Counted from the stretch's first letter, positions 1-8,345 are shown. The stretch is 64,000 nucleotides of DNA from Promethearchaeota archaeon (GCA_016839635.1 JAEOTV010000287.1:9373-73372); one strand, 5' to 3'. A program made the numbers and translations. The notes: generated by a model from the sequence alone, not told the origin.

Positions 1-23
1 AACTAAAAAAAAAAAATTAAATA

Positions 24-773
24 TTATCTAATCTCTGAACCACATAAAGCACAAAAGTTTCCTAGTTCAGATAATTTGGCTCCACAATTTGGGCAAAAAT
101 TGATTTTTCTTTCAGGTTTTTCTATTATTTGAGGCATCTGTAAGTCTGCTTGCATTTCTGAAGATTCTGGAGCATCAATAGCCGAGAGTTTGTTTAATGT
201 TGCTAGATTAAAATATCCTTTGACTTGATAAATAAATCCGATGATTGCCGGAACGATTAAAAACCATAAAGAACTTAAGAGTGTACCTGTTTTTAGATGA
301 TCGCACCCTTTAATTGCTTCTTCAGATATATTAGTTGGAAACATCTTAAAATTATTTTCAAAAAATATTTTCAGATTTTTCCATGCTTTCATTTCAGCTG
401 CCACGCCTACATATATGAGCACTATACCCGATATCATAAGAACTGTAGGTATAGAAAGTGATATATAGATTGGGAACGGGGTTGGGATAAAGAAAAATAA
501 AGCAAGGTTAACACCTCCGATAATCAAGACGACCATACCACATATTCGTGATATGACACCTTTGATATATTTTGAGCGAAATTCATGTAACGACGAGTTA
601 TTTAAGGTATAGTTTGCCCTTTTAAGACTTCCCATTGCAACAAAAACAAAAATCATTGCTATAAAACCAGCTATTCCTGTAGTTATGCTTACAATCGTTA
701 AAATTGCAGCAACTTGAAGATATTTCCCAAAATCATGGAATTCTTTTTTAACACCTATATTTGACATTTTCAT
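24..773 (-). CDS. Membrane protein with C-terminal zinc ribbon (DUF996-like)
   Basis: This 249-residue protein has about five hydrophobic segments (roughly residues 17-50, 70-95, 100-125 and 165-190). A short polar linker then leads to a C-terminal zinc ribbon, CPNC followed by CALC, in the last 25 residues. The layout resembles DUF996-type archaeal membrane proteins, where a cytosolic zinc ribbon follows the membrane domain. No catalytic residues are visible. It is the first gene in the window and points toward the left edge. No function can be assigned; the family match is by eye and tentative. Confidence 0.7.
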   Translation of the reverse strand: MKMSNIGVKKEFHDFGKYLQVAAILTIVSITTGIAGFIAMIFVFVAMGSLKRANYTLNNSSLHEFRSKYIKGVISRICGMVVLIIGGVNLALFFFIPTPFPIYISLSIPTVLMISGIVLIYVGVAAEMKAWKNLKIFFENNFKMFPTNISEEAIKGCDHLKTGTLLSSLWFLIVPAIIGFIYQVKGYFNLATLNKLSAIDAPESSEMQADLQMPQIIEKPERKINFCPNCGAKLSELGNFCALCGSEIR

Positions 774-824
774 TTTCGAATTTTATTTGTTAGGTTTTAA
801 TACATTCATCTTAAAGATTATTGA

Positions 825-953
825 TTAAAGAACGGGAGTCCATTAATTACAATTTTTATATTAAGATGGAAAATAACACCAGAACATAAAAAAGAAGTGA
901 GAGAGATGGTTAAGAAATTAATAAAGGAAATAAAATGGAAAGAAAAGCTATAG
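825..953 (+). pseudogene. Possible degraded coding fragment without a start codon
   Basis: On the plus strand between two minus-strand membrane-protein genes, a frame stays open from the stop at 822-824 to a TAG at 951-953. It encodes about 42 residues, ending in an amphipathic, strongly charged helix (ITPEHKKEVREMVKKLIKEI). There is no ATG near the beginning. The biased, protein-like composition suggests the C-terminal stub of a lost gene. It could also be a chance open frame. Confidence 0.25.
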
Positions 954-962
954 GTAGTTTTT

Positions 963-1760
963 TCACTCTTTTTTACCTGAACTGAACCTAACAACGCCAT
1001 GCAAGAAAAGCTGAGCATGAGACATAAGTAAAATATTCAATACGTAGGTTATATCGATTAATAGATAAATATCTATATGTAAAGCCCCATATCTAGCGTT
1101 TCCTATTAGAAGATCGGAAAAAACAAATAAGCTTGATGCGATAACAATAAAATACCTAAAAAGTTTTGATCTTTGATTATATCCCACCCCAAACCAAGAT
1201 ATACATGCCATTGAGCCAATAGCAATGACATAGGGGACTACTATTAACGATTCTGTGCCATTCCAAACAAATATAAAAAATACCAGTGGGATGAATACAA
1301 TCCAAAAAATTATAGATATTAAGAAGATTTTACGAAGTTTTAGATGACCAATTTGAACTGATGGGCTAATGAATATTATTCCAGAAAAACCTATTATTAA
1401 GGAAATTTGCATTAGAAGATATATTATCATTCCAATAATAAAGTCATAAGCAATAACAATAGTGGCAACAAGTCCAACGATCATTGCGATAACAATCCAG
1501 TTTAAAAAGCGGTGTGGATTAAGTTGACGATTTTGTACAGGATTAGTCTTCTGAATGATCTCTTCAAAATTTTCTGTATCTATCGAATAAAACCTTATAA
1601 TAAAAGTAGAAATTGTTATTAAAATACTGGCAAGCCAAGCGATAATCAAAATTTTCGATCCTTGAATTTGATTTATTATTTCTGAAATTAAAATCATTAT
1701 AAAACCCGATATTCCTAAGATAATGGGCAAAATTATTCTCTTTGATTGTTTATAGCTCAT
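963..1760 (-). CDS. Multi-pass membrane protein, YhhN/TMEM86-like
   Basis: The 265-residue product consists almost entirely of about eight transmembrane helices. Near the C-terminus it has a Phe-x-Phe-Ser-Asp stretch (SSLFVFSDLLIG) followed by a helix ending in an Ala-Gln-Leu segment. This resembles the signature of the YhhN/TMEM86 family, whose animal members hydrolyse lysoplasmalogens. The assignment rests on that signature only. In an archaeon the substrate would presumably be an ether lipid or something unrelated. The gene stands alone, upstream of the zinc-ribbon membrane protein on the same strand. Confidence 0.55.
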   Translation of the reverse strand: MSYKQSKRIILPIILGISGFIMILISEIINQIQGSKILIIAWLASILITISTFIIRFYSIDTENFEEIIQKTNPVQNRQLNPHRFLNWIVIAMIVGLVATIVIAYDFIIGMIIYLLMQISLIIGFSGIIFISPSVQIGHLKLRKIFLISIIFWIVFIPLVFFIFVWNGTESLIVVPYVIAIGSMACISWFGVGYNQRSKLFRYFIVIASSLFVFSDLLIGNARYGALHIDIYLLIDITYVLNILLMSHAQLFLHGVVRFSSGKKE

Positions 1761-2007
1761 TCAACTATCTCCACAATCGTAATATTATATAAATATATTC
1801 ATAAATTTATTCAAAAATTTAAAAATTTTATTAGCAAGAGGGGATAAGTTGTGGGTTTGGAGAGGTTTGAGAGATAAAGTGAGGGTGAGTATGCTCTAGA
1901 ATAAGTTTTAAAATTAAAGATAAATAAAAAAAATATTTAATTTATTTAAAGAAAAAAGCAAAGTTAGTTTTGTCATGATTTTTACATTCGATGCTTATAA
2001 CTAATTG

Positions 2008-2205
2008 TCATTGTTTGCACTTATTTAGACAATCTCTGTATTTTGCAGTTATTTTGGCTATCTCAGCAGCTAACCAAACAATAACAAGCCATACAAGAAT
2101 TAAATTACCAGTTAACATAGCTATCAATATTAATATCGCTGCAAGAAGAATTGCTGCGGCTACAGCAGTAGCATATTCTGCAGCACAACGGATTTGACAT
2201 TTCAT
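2008..2205 (-). CDS. Small two-helix membrane protein with terminal cysteines
   Basis: The frame encodes 65 residues from an ATG at 2205 preceded by a GGTGGT Shine-Dalgarno-like run 4 bases upstream; a longer reading from a TTG at 2217 is possible. The protein is two Ala/Leu/Ile-rich helices forming a hairpin. Cysteines lie in pairs at both ends (C-x3-C near the N-terminus and C-x3-C near the C-terminus), so both clusters could face the same side of the membrane and bind a metal or form disulfides. I recognise no family. The opposite-strand frame over the same bases is less protein-like. Confidence 0.5.
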   Translation of the reverse strand: MKCQIRCAAEYATAVAAAILLAAILILIAMLTGNLILVWLVIVWLAAEIAKITAKYRDCLNKCKQ

Positions 2206-2591
2206 TCTAACCACCAACGAAAATATATGTGTTTATTACTCTCTCATCCTCACACTAGGATTGTGCGTCTGTAATATGGACTCATGGAGATCTATTAATA
2301 ATATTACAGAATGAATTTTGTAAGATTTCGCATTATACTACTTTAGTGTAGATTTCATTTATAGTTTTATACGGTAAATTCCAATTAGACTCTTGGATTT
2401 TAATAGAGAAGTAAGGATTCGAAATAAATTAGAATTAAATCATTTGAGACAAGTAGCCCCGTATAAGATGGGTTTAGTGAGGTGGGGTGTATGTGGCGAA
2501 CTTTCGGGCGACCTATTTAGCTTACTATTCTCAAACATAAATATATTTTTAAGTTCGATAATCTTAAATGTAAGATAACGTTTCGTTACCA
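2206..2591. other. Gene-poor stretch before the first flavodoxin gene
   Basis: About 390 bases lie between the small membrane protein and the flavodoxin-like gene. A 61-codon plus-strand frame (2393-2578) is present but reads like translated noncoding DNA, so I do not call it. A G-rich patch at about 2466-2510 stands out from the AT-rich surroundings. No tRNA-like or other recognisable RNA fold was seen. Confidence 0.4.
2576..2588. promoter_or_regulatory. Short inverted repeat next to the flavodoxin start codon
   Basis: TAACG-TTT-CGTTA is a perfect 5-bp inverted repeat with a 3-base centre, ending 3 bases before the ATG at 2592. It could be an operator over the transcription start of a leaderless gene. 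Arms this short occur by chance in AT-rich DNA, and no second copy was seen. Confidence 0.25.
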
Positions 2592-3065
2592 ATGAAATCT
2601 CTATTGGTTTTGTTTTCATATCATCACAAGAATACTGAGAAAATTGCTCAAGTCATCGCAAAAGTTCTTGATGCCCAGATAAAAACGCCACAGCAAATTA
2701 AGGTTGAAGAGCTTCAAGAGTATAATTTAATAGGCTTTGGCTCAGGGATATATGGTGGAAAACACCATAAACTTCTGCTTGATCTTGCCGATACACTACC
2801 ACAAATCACCAACAGGAAAGCATTCATTTTCTCAACCAGTGCAATGACAGGAAAAGCCAAAGTCGCCAAAGATCACTTGCTGCTCAGGGAAAAACTACAA
2901 TCGAAAGGTTACATGATTGTTGATGAATTTAGTTGTAAAGGTTTTAATACAAATAGTTTCATGAAATATTTTGGGGGAATGAATAAGGGTAGACCGAATG
3001 CTGAAGACCTCAAAAATGCGGAAGAGTTTGCTCAGAACCTGAAACAGAACCTGCAAAAGGAGTGA
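2592..3065 (+). CDS. Flavodoxin-like protein
   Basis: The 157-residue product begins with a beta strand followed by the phosphate-binding loop SYHHKNTEKIA, typical of flavodoxins (S/T-x-x-x-N-T) that hold FMN. A GxGSGIYGGKHH segment near residue 50 fits the second FMN loop. Length and the alternating alpha/beta pattern match a single-domain flavodoxin of the archaeal flavodoxin-like family. It is probably a cytosolic one- or two-electron carrier. A second flavodoxin-like gene lies 1 kb downstream. No clear Shine-Dalgarno sequence precedes the ATG, so translation may be leaderless. Confidence 0.8.
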   Translation: MKSLLVLFSYHHKNTEKIAQVIAKVLDAQIKTPQQIKVEELQEYNLIGFGSGIYGGKHHKLLLDLADTLPQITNRKAFIFSTSAMTGKAKVAKDHLLLREKLQSKGYMIVDEFSCKGFNTNSFMKYFGGMNKGRPNAEDLKNAEEFAQNLKQNLQKE

Positions 3066-3222
3066 AACTTGAACACATGAATTTCTTTGAAATTAATATG
3101 GAAAGATAAATTCAGAGTCTGATTTTCATGAAAATCATTTTGACAAGATGAAATGAAAGTAAAATGATTGGGATTTTCTTCACTTAATAATAATAAATCT
3201 CTCAAGGACAAGATGAACATAT

Positions 3223-3372
3223 CTATCTCTTAGTCGCAATAGAAAAAAAAATAAAACCCACCACCATCAATATTATCACTATCGTAGCAAAAGGAATACT
3301 CGTGAAAAAGGGACCGCCTGTAAGCAGCATTAAACCCGATATCAGTATTATTAACCCAATTAGCCCTACCAA
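3223..3372 (-). CDS. Small two-helix membrane protein
   Basis: A 49-residue frame starts at a TTG (3372) with a strong GGGAGG ribosome-binding site 4 bases upstream. It encodes two hydrophobic helices separated by a TGGPFFTSIPF turn and ends in a basic TKR tail. The composition is clearly that of a membrane hairpin rather than random DNA, and the ribosome-binding site supports the non-ATG start. I recognise no family. It is short and free-standing, convergent with the upstream flavodoxin gene. Confidence 0.55.
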   Translation of the reverse strand: MVGLIGLIILISGLMLLTGGPFFTSIPFATIVIILMVVGFIFFSIATKR

Positions 3373-3594
3373 AATCCTCCCTAATTAAGACAAACGTCTC
3401 ACTCAGATTTCAACCTCTTTTAATTTATAATTTCTACCCCAATGCTTGGGCAATATATACGAAATTCTACCTTACTTAATTTCATATAAATAGATGTTCT
3501 CATTACTAATATAAAACTATGTACTTTTTCTACCGGTAAATAAGCAAAAACTTCAGTTAAACACCTTTTCTCACCGCTATAAAGGTGAAAAAGC

Positions 3595-3722
3595 TTTAAA
3601 TATCCTGAAGGCAATATAAATTTAGAGCGTGAGGGTACACAACGTGTTTAGAGCATTAGATTGAGATGAGACGAGAAGATGGGGTATGTTCTTGAGCAGA
3701 TGTTTATACATTTTTCTTTTTT
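3595..3722 (+). ncRNA. Candidate small RNA with TATA box and T-run
   Basis: A TTTAAATA box at 3595-3602, preceded by an A/G-rich stretch that could be the BRE, lies about 25 bases before a conspicuously G-rich segment (about 3625-3705) in a very AT-rich context. That segment has no good reading frame and ends in a pyrimidine tract at 3710-3724 (TTTTTCTTTTTTTT) that could terminate transcription. This spacing fits an archaeal promoter driving an RNA of roughly 95 bases. No known RNA family is recognised, and no clear C/D or H/ACA boxes are seen. Confidence 0.3.
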
Positions 3723-3765
3723 TTAATTCTAAATAAATTTCACAAGTAGTCTTCGATCCTATCAT

Positions 3766-3897
3766 TTAACTAGGACTATTGTCAAGAATTAAGGTATGTT
3801 CCGCTAGTTTAATTTCTCCACTAGAACGTTTTTTCATCCATTCTTTTTCAACGGCACCTTTAAAGAACTTTCCATTTGAACAAAATAATTCACTCAT
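3766..3897 (-). CDS. Possible 43-residue protein
   Basis: An ATG-initiated frame encodes 43 residues with a balanced, protein-like composition: one cysteine, a charged middle (KEWMKKRSSGEIK) and a C-terminal strand. It has no clear Shine-Dalgarno sequence and no recognisable domain. It may be a real microprotein or a gene fragment. Confidence 0.3.
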   Translation of the reverse strand: MSELFCSNGKFFKGAVEKEWMKKRSSGEIKLAEHTLILDNSPS

Positions 3898-4000
3898 AAT
3901 TTAAATCATACTTTTCATATTTATTTGACAATTTTTGCTTTAAAGGGGAATAGGAAACTAGTTATTAAAGTTTTTTTACGATGTAGCTTTACTTCTAATT

Positions 4001-4486
4001 ATGAAGACCTTAATTGCATATTTCACAATGGGAGGAAGGACGAAAAAAACTGGAGAGGCTATTGGCAGTGCTCTTAACACTCATGAAGTGAGCTACTTTC
4101 CTGTGGAATTAACTGGAAAACTTACAGAAAAGATAAAAATGTTGGATAAGTTTGAAAATAATGATTTTTCAGCTATAGAAGCTGACTTGAAAACTCTAAA
4201 TGCTGCAGGTTATGATCTAATTATTATTGGTATGCCCACTTATGGAGATAAACCCCCAAAAGCATTCGATGAGATCTTAACTAGAATGGGAAATCTTAGT
4301 GGAAAAAAGGCAGTTGTATTCAATACAGCTCGCTTTACTGGTAAAAAAGCATTAGAGTATATGAAAATAAAAGTAGAGGAAGCAGGAGTCGAAGTAATCA
4401 ACCAACGAAGATTTAGAAAACTTTTCTGGATCGGAGAAAAAGATGCAATTCAATTTGGTAATCAAATCAATGTAAGAAAAAATTAA
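4001..4486 (+). CDS. Flavodoxin-like protein
   Basis: The 161-residue product starts with a short strand and an AYFTMGGRTKKTGEAI loop in the position of the flavodoxin phosphate-binding loop. A GMPTYGDKPPKAF motif near residue 77 fits the second flavin loop. It is probably a cytosolic redox protein. The first loop (Met-Gly-Gly-Arg-Thr) departs from the usual S/T-x-T-x-N-T, so cofactor binding may differ. The next gene, in convergent orientation, is a winged-helix regulator, which may control this or the other flavodoxin gene. Confidence 0.75.
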   Translation: MKTLIAYFTMGGRTKKTGEAIGSALNTHEVSYFPVELTGKLTEKIKMLDKFENNDFSAIEADLKTLNAAGYDLIIIGMPTYGDKPPKAFDEILTRMGNLSGKKAVVFNTARFTGKKALEYMKIKVEEAGVEVINQRRFRKLFWIGEKDAIQFGNQINVRKN

Positions 4487-4521
4487 GAAGACTTGAGTTC
4501 TCTATAAAAATATTTATTAAA

Positions 4522-4863
4522 TTATGTCATTTGCTTGAATAAAGCTTGAAATTCTTCCTTTACAGCTGTTAAGCCTAAACTTTTAAACAATTCAACTGTT
4601 TTTTTGCTAAGAGAATAAAAAGAGCGAGGTTCAGAGCGTTTATACCCCATTCTTTTCTCATTCTTAATAAAATCATTTTCCTTAAGTTTATTAAGATGGT
4701 ATATCAGGTTATTCTCTGGGATAGAAGGTAATAATTCCTTCATTTGACTGAATGAAAGAGATTCTTCGCTAGCTAATAACGTAAGCAATATTTTATACCG
4801 TGTCTTCTCAGATATTATTTCCAATTCTTTCCTCATATTTTCAAGTTTTTTGGGAGTATCCAA
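4522..4863 (-). CDS. Winged-helix (ArsR-like) transcriptional regulator
   Basis: At 113 residues it is almost all one winged-helix domain. Residues 10-35 form the first helices (ISEKTRYKILLTLL), followed by SFSQMKELLPSIPENNLIYHLNKLKENDFI, a recognition helix of the ArsR/HTH_20 kind, then a wing with basic residues (KRMGYKRSE). The extra C-terminal helix probably mediates dimerisation. No metal-binding cysteines are present, so the signal is unknown. It sits between a flavodoxin-like gene (convergent) and a divergent hypothetical gene, with a 170-bp shared upstream region. Confidence 0.75.
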   Translation of the reverse strand: MDTPKKLENMRKELEIISEKTRYKILLTLLASEESLSFSQMKELLPSIPENNLIYHLNKLKENDFIKNEKRMGYKRSEPRSFYSLSKKTVELFKSLGLTAVKEEFQALFKQMT

Positions 4864-5035
4864 ATCTTATGCCTCTTTTAATTTATATTTAATATTGTAT
4901 CTAATTTCATGCTTAATATAGACAAATAAATATTTAAATTTAACTCAAAATCAATTGAGACAATTGTTGTTGATATATAATAATTTATACAATAAATGAA
5001 TTTCTAAGTTATTTTACATAAAAAGGGAATAGAGA

Positions 5036-5527
5036 ATGCAAGTTTCACATGATAATGCATGGGATGATTTTTTAGAAGAATTTACTAGCATCTTTTCAGT
5101 TTATGATCTCATTAAAAACAAAATCTTTATATGTGGGTCCTATAGTGATGAAACTTTTCCTACTCTTCAGGAAGTTCAAAAAATAGTAAATAACATAGAA
5201 AATAACCTTGGATTTTTTGAAAAAGAATTTAGACGTACCCACCTTGAAAATCTGATTTTAAAATTCGATCTTATAGCAAAATTTTCAAATGAAATCATCA
5301 TGATTATTGAACATGATAAAGGAGGTCACATGATTGAGATGGGAATCATTCTCTCCTTTAAAGAATATCTAGAAAAGACAAAAGTATTTGTATTAAAAGA
5401 TGTTGAAATAACAGAAGTGCTAAAGAGAGGTGGTCTATTAACACCATTCTTTAAGGAGGAAAAAAGCTTATTTTACTTTGAAAATATTGAAGAGTTAAGA
5501 TCTTATCTAAAGGAGTTCTATTATTAA
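5036..5527 (+). CDS. Nucleoside-deoxyribosyltransferase/TIR-like fold protein (tentative)
   Basis: The 163-residue protein has an early strand plus loop (KIFICGSYSDE) followed by a helix, and near residue 93 an EHDKGGHMIEMGIIL segment. This pairing of a G-S loop after the first strand and a Glu in a helix following an acidic/glycine loop is reminiscent of nucleoside 2-deoxyribosyltransferase-like and TIR-like folds, where the Glu attacks the glycosidic bond. The match is structural intuition only; it may be a different alpha/beta protein. It is divergent from the winged-helix regulator gene. Confidence 0.35.
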   Translation: MQVSHDNAWDDFLEEFTSIFSVYDLIKNKIFICGSYSDETFPTLQEVQKIVNNIENNLGFFEKEFRRTHLENLILKFDLIAKFSNEIIMIIEHDKGGHMIEMGIILSFKEYLEKTKVFVLKDVEITEVLKRGGLLTPFFKEEKSLFYFENIEELRSYLKEFYY

Positions 5528-5541
5528 TCTTATGACTTTGC

Positions 5542-5640
5542 TCATATTAGATGTTGATATTTTAACAAGAGATTCACAGTTTCTGTTATATCTATTGTAT
5601 CATATTCAATTAATGTAAAAGGACTACCTCTATCCTTCAA
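5542..5640 (-). pseudogene. Possible coding remnant resembling the C-terminus of the neighbour
   Basis: A minus-strand frame without an ATG (possible TTG at 5640) encodes about 32 residues, ending YDTIDITETVNLLLKYQHLI. Its pattern (charged turn, strand, short acidic loop, then a helix rich in Leu) is like the last 30 residues of the preceding plus-strand gene. It may be what remains of a second, degraded copy, but similarity this short cannot be trusted without an alignment. Confidence 0.25.
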
Positions 5641-5660
5641 AAATAAAAAAAAAGAATTTT

Positions 5661-6077
5661 CTATTTTGATTTACTTAAGAGACTTATTACTCCACCGATA
5701 GTAATGAGGAGGGCTTCTATGGAAATTCCTAAAAACAGGTTACTTTCAGGCCAACTGAGCCCCCATTGGGGAAAGTATGAATATTGCCAGGTTTCGAGGA
5801 GGGCATAATTTGTACTCCAGTATACTATTCCCAATACTATGGATAACAAGCCCGCTGATAGAAGAATTGGTCCACTTGGTTTTTTTGATATGAAACCTAA
5901 AATTCCTCCAACTATTGCTAAACCAGCCACCATTAAATTCCAGATCCATCCTGAAATATGAGCAAGACTACCTAAGGTGGGTGAGAAAACTGTGAGAGAA
6001 TATGTAAAAGCAAAAATTAAAATAAACCACCCTCCAATAAAACCAAAAATTCCACCAATAATTTTACCTACGCTCAA
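5661..6077 (-). CDS. Four-helix membrane protein, unknown
   Basis: The 138 residues form four transmembrane helices with short loops: roughly residues 3-30 (glycine-rich, GKIIGGIFGFIGGWF), 40-62, 70-88 and 112-133, ending in a short basic tail. There are no conserved charged residues within the helices. It is a single gene divergent from the CapA-like gene. No function can be given. Confidence 0.6.
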   Translation of the reverse strand: MSVGKIIGGIFGFIGGWFILIFAFTYSLTVFSPTLGSLAHISGWIWNLMVAGLAIVGGILGFISKKPSGPILLSAGLLSIVLGIVYWSTNYALLETWQYSYFPQWGLSWPESNLFLGISIEALLITIGGVISLLSKSK

Positions 6078-6228
6078 TTTTTCGACCTCTTAGAATTATA
6101 TCTTAAATTAACTTTAATGTATATTGACTTTTAATCTTTATAAGAATTTAAGAAATTAAAAAAAAATAAGACCTAATCCTTTTATTCTAAAAAATCAATA
6201 ATTTGTTCTATAACTTTCTCTCTTTCTA

Positions 6229-6271
6229 CGAACTTTCTCAAAAGTTGCGCACTAAAAACTATAAGATGAAG
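6229..6271 (+). promoter_or_regulatory. Copy A of a 43-bp dispersed promoter element
   Basis: The segment begins CGAACTT, has the palindromic core AACTT-N6-AAGTT at 6231-6246, and ends in the A/T-rich block TAAAAACTATA followed by AGATGAAG. It aligns without gaps to 11277-11319 (35 of 43 identical by my count) and to the minus strand at 8446-8404. It ends 18 bases before the ATG of the CapA-like gene. The palindrome could be a repressor or activator site and the ACTATA block the TATA box. Confidence 0.55.
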
Positions 6272-6289
6272 TTTACTTAGATTAAATTT

Positions 6290-7366
6290 ATGGATAAAAT
6301 AAAAAAAAATGGAACTCTAGGTAGTAAAAACTTATTCGGATCTCCCTATTCATTGAAGGAAAATTTTGGTTGGTTAAAACGTCTTATTTGTGGACCAAGC
6401 ACAAATAATTTTGGCAATGTTGAATACATTTCTAAGAGTTTAGTATTAAACAAAATTACTCCAAAATATACCATATCTTTTATAGGAGATATCATGGATG
6501 TGAATTTAAAAGATTTAATAATCGGTGAGAGTGTTAAAAGTTTTGTAGAAGGCTCAGATTTTCTTATTGGAAATTTTGAAGCAACACTTACTTCAGAGAA
6601 AAAAATAATCAATGGAAAACGTCATAAACCACAGATAATGGATGCTCTAGGAAATTTATTCTCCCCCAAAAATACATGTTTATCCACAGCAAACAATCAT
6701 AGTGCCGATTTTGGTGAAGATAATTTCATAGATTCCGTAAATCAGTTAGAAAGAAGAGGTTTTAACGTATTTGGTACTGAAAAAGTTCCTTTTGTAGATT
6801 TAACCGGTGATTTAAGAGTCATAGGGAGTACTCAATGGTCTAACCATCCTAGCGATTATTTAGTTAGATTAGAAGAATCAAGCCAATATCTTAAGGATGA
6901 TTCTTTTAATTTATTATTTCCACATTGGGGATATGAAATGGAATTATATCCTCGGATAAAAACAATTAGAAAAGGTAAGGAATTACTGAGTAAATTTGAT
7001 GCATTAATTGGTCATCATTCACATTGTCCTCAACCTGTATCTTTTTTTCCTTTTGATAATGATAATAAATTAATAGCATACTCTTTAGGAGATTTTTGTG
7101 ATGGTAAGGAATATGAAATGCATAATTATGGAATCTTGATAAACACTGAAATTGGAACTGATCCTTATGGTAAATGGCAGGTTGGTAAATGCGATTGGAC
7201 TTTCCTTAAGACTCTTCCTTTATCAAACACAGAATTTATTGTAGAAGTAGTTGATAACTTCTCTGATTTCTTATTCAACTATAAATCTTTAGATGAAGCG
7301 TATAAGGTGAATAAAGTCTTTAGTGAGACTTCTTTAGAGAGGGAGCAAGTAGCATTGTGTGTATAA
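6290..7366 (+). CDS. CapA/PgsA-like metallophosphatase-fold protein
   Basis: The 358-residue product carries the ordered motifs of the CapA family, a branch of calcineurin-like metallophosphoesterases linked to poly-gamma-glutamate capsule synthesis in bacteria: FIGDIMDVN near residue 64, GNFEATL near 93, TANNHSADFG near 127, FPHWGYE near 206 and GHHSHCPQPV near 240. These supply the usual Asp, Asn and His metal ligands. No signal peptide or membrane helix is visible, so it probably acts in the cytosol. Its role in archaea is not established. The gene is directly preceded by copy A of the 43-bp element. Confidence 0.8.
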   Translation: MDKIKKNGTLGSKNLFGSPYSLKENFGWLKRLICGPSTNNFGNVEYISKSLVLNKITPKYTISFIGDIMDVNLKDLIIGESVKSFVEGSDFLIGNFEATLTSEKKIINGKRHKPQIMDALGNLFSPKNTCLSTANNHSADFGEDNFIDSVNQLERRGFNVFGTEKVPFVDLTGDLRVIGSTQWSNHPSDYLVRLEESSQYLKDDSFNLLFPHWGYEMELYPRIKTIRKGKELLSKFDALIGHHSHCPQPVSFFPFDNDNKLIAYSLGDFCDGKEYEMHNYGILINTEIGTDPYGKWQVGKCDWTFLKTLPLSNTEFIVEVVDNFSDFLFNYKSLDEAYKVNKVFSETSLEREQVALCV

Positions 7367-7500
7367 ATTATTTTTTTATTATCCTCTCTTTTATTTCTTG
7401 TTCTTTGAATAAAACTGTTTTCCTTGGTAAGTATGAAATTTAGGATTTCAAACGATAGAGTAAGTTATTGGGCAACTTATATGACCTTCTCAATCATTTT

Positions 7501-7794
7501 TTATTGGTAAATATAATAAAAGTACATCACAAATATAATAATCGTAAAAGCAAAAATTGTAAAGAGAGTAGCTAGAATTACAGTTAAAAGAGACCTCAAA
7601 TCAGGTATTAGAATAGCTAATAAAATACTTGTGATTATTAGTACAAATCCAATTAAAATCAACCAAAGGATTCTATTTCTTCTAGTTTTTTTATATTTTT
7701 TCTGAAGAGCATTATAATCTATTTTTGCGCCACATCTGAGGCAAACCTTATATTCAGGATAGAGTTTTGCGCCACATTTTGTACATTTCTTCAT
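7501..7794 (-). CDS. Zinc-ribbon membrane protein
   Basis: A 97-residue protein with an N-terminal zinc ribbon (CTKC then CLRC, residues 4-23), a basic linker (KKYKKTRRNR) and two transmembrane helices. The basic linker suggests that the ribbon faces the cytoplasm. This zinc-ribbon-plus-membrane-anchor layout recurs at the left edge of the window in reverse order. Partner and function are unknown. Confidence 0.65.
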   Translation of the reverse strand: MKKCTKCGAKLYPEYKVCLRCGAKIDYNALQKKYKKTRRNRILWLILIGFVLIITSILLAILIPDLRSLLTVILATLFTIFAFTIIIFVMYFYYIYQ

Positions 7795-7964
7795 AATTTT
7801 GCACCTTATTCTAATAGATCTCCTATAAACTTCTAATACTTCCTCCCGATTTTTAAGGTTTAATCAATATTATATTTAAAAATTTATGACTAAGTTGATT
7901 GATTTAAAGAAGGCTAAAAATTATTGTAATAATAAAGAAAAAAAAAAGTATTAAAATTTAACTT

Positions 7965-8345
7965 TCATGCGTTTGCCAGTATTTCAAAGAATACTCTAAG
8001 AGCGATATAAAGTATCCATGGAAGAAATGGAAGGATTAAAGCAACAAAGACTAGACCTATTGGCCCAATAAATAATATACTAAGTGGAATCCATAACCAC
8101 AAATCCCATGTGCCATAGATAATTGAAATTGAAAAAACACCACCTAAAATAGCACCAATAATTAAAAGAGTAATTAGAGGATCATACCGTAATAAATGGT
8201 CATAATATTTACCTGTTAAGGTTTTCTTAGTGCTTACGAACTTTTCTTTTTTTAAGCTCTGCTCTTCAGTAGTAAAATTATAAAAATTCTCATCTTGCTC
8301 AATTTTTTCCATAAACAATGATTCTTGTTCTGTTATCTCATTCAT
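7965..8345 (-). CDS. Membrane protein with acidic cytosolic N-terminus
   Basis: The 126 residues comprise a charged N-terminal half (residues 1-50, rich in Glu and Lys) and two or three hydrophobic helices from about residue 57 onward. No family is recognised. Copy B of the 43-bp element lies 58 bases upstream of the ATG, so the gene may be co-regulated with the CapA-like gene. Confidence 0.6.
   Translation of the reverse strand: MNEITEQESLFMEKIEQDENFYNFTTEEQSLKKEKFVSTKKTLTGKYYDHLLRYDPLITLLIIGAILGGVFSISIIYGTWDLWLWIPLSILFIGPIGLVFVALILPFLPWILYIALRVFFEILANA

Larger units (their letters stand above)
3373..4000. other. Mostly noncoding stretch between two flavodoxin-like genes
   Basis: About 630 bases with no convincing large gene. 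A 64-codon minus-strand frame at 3420-3614 has no ribosome-binding site and no recognisable features, so I leave it out. The stretch holds a candidate small RNA at about 3625-3722 and a 43-codon minus-strand frame at 3766-3897, both listed separately. Confidence 0.4.

Noticed and set aside
818..1018. 66-codon minus-strand frame at the end of the YhhN-like gene
   Set aside because: It overlaps the real gene in another frame and has no ribosome-binding site or protein-like features.
1832..1905. G-rich island that might be a small RNA
   Set aside because: No clear terminator, an open frame runs through it and no fold was apparent; evidence too weak to list.
2486..2520. Partial match (GCGAACTTTCGGGCGAC) to the 43-bp element
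   Set aside because: Only one half of the palindrome is present and the A/T-rich box is missing.
2393..2578. 61-codon plus-strand frame before the flavodoxin gene
   Set aside because: Composition looks like translated noncoding DNA; no ribosome-binding site; no domain.
3420..3614. 64-codon minus-strand frame
   Set aside because: It overlaps the putative promoter of the candidate small RNA and has no recognisable features.
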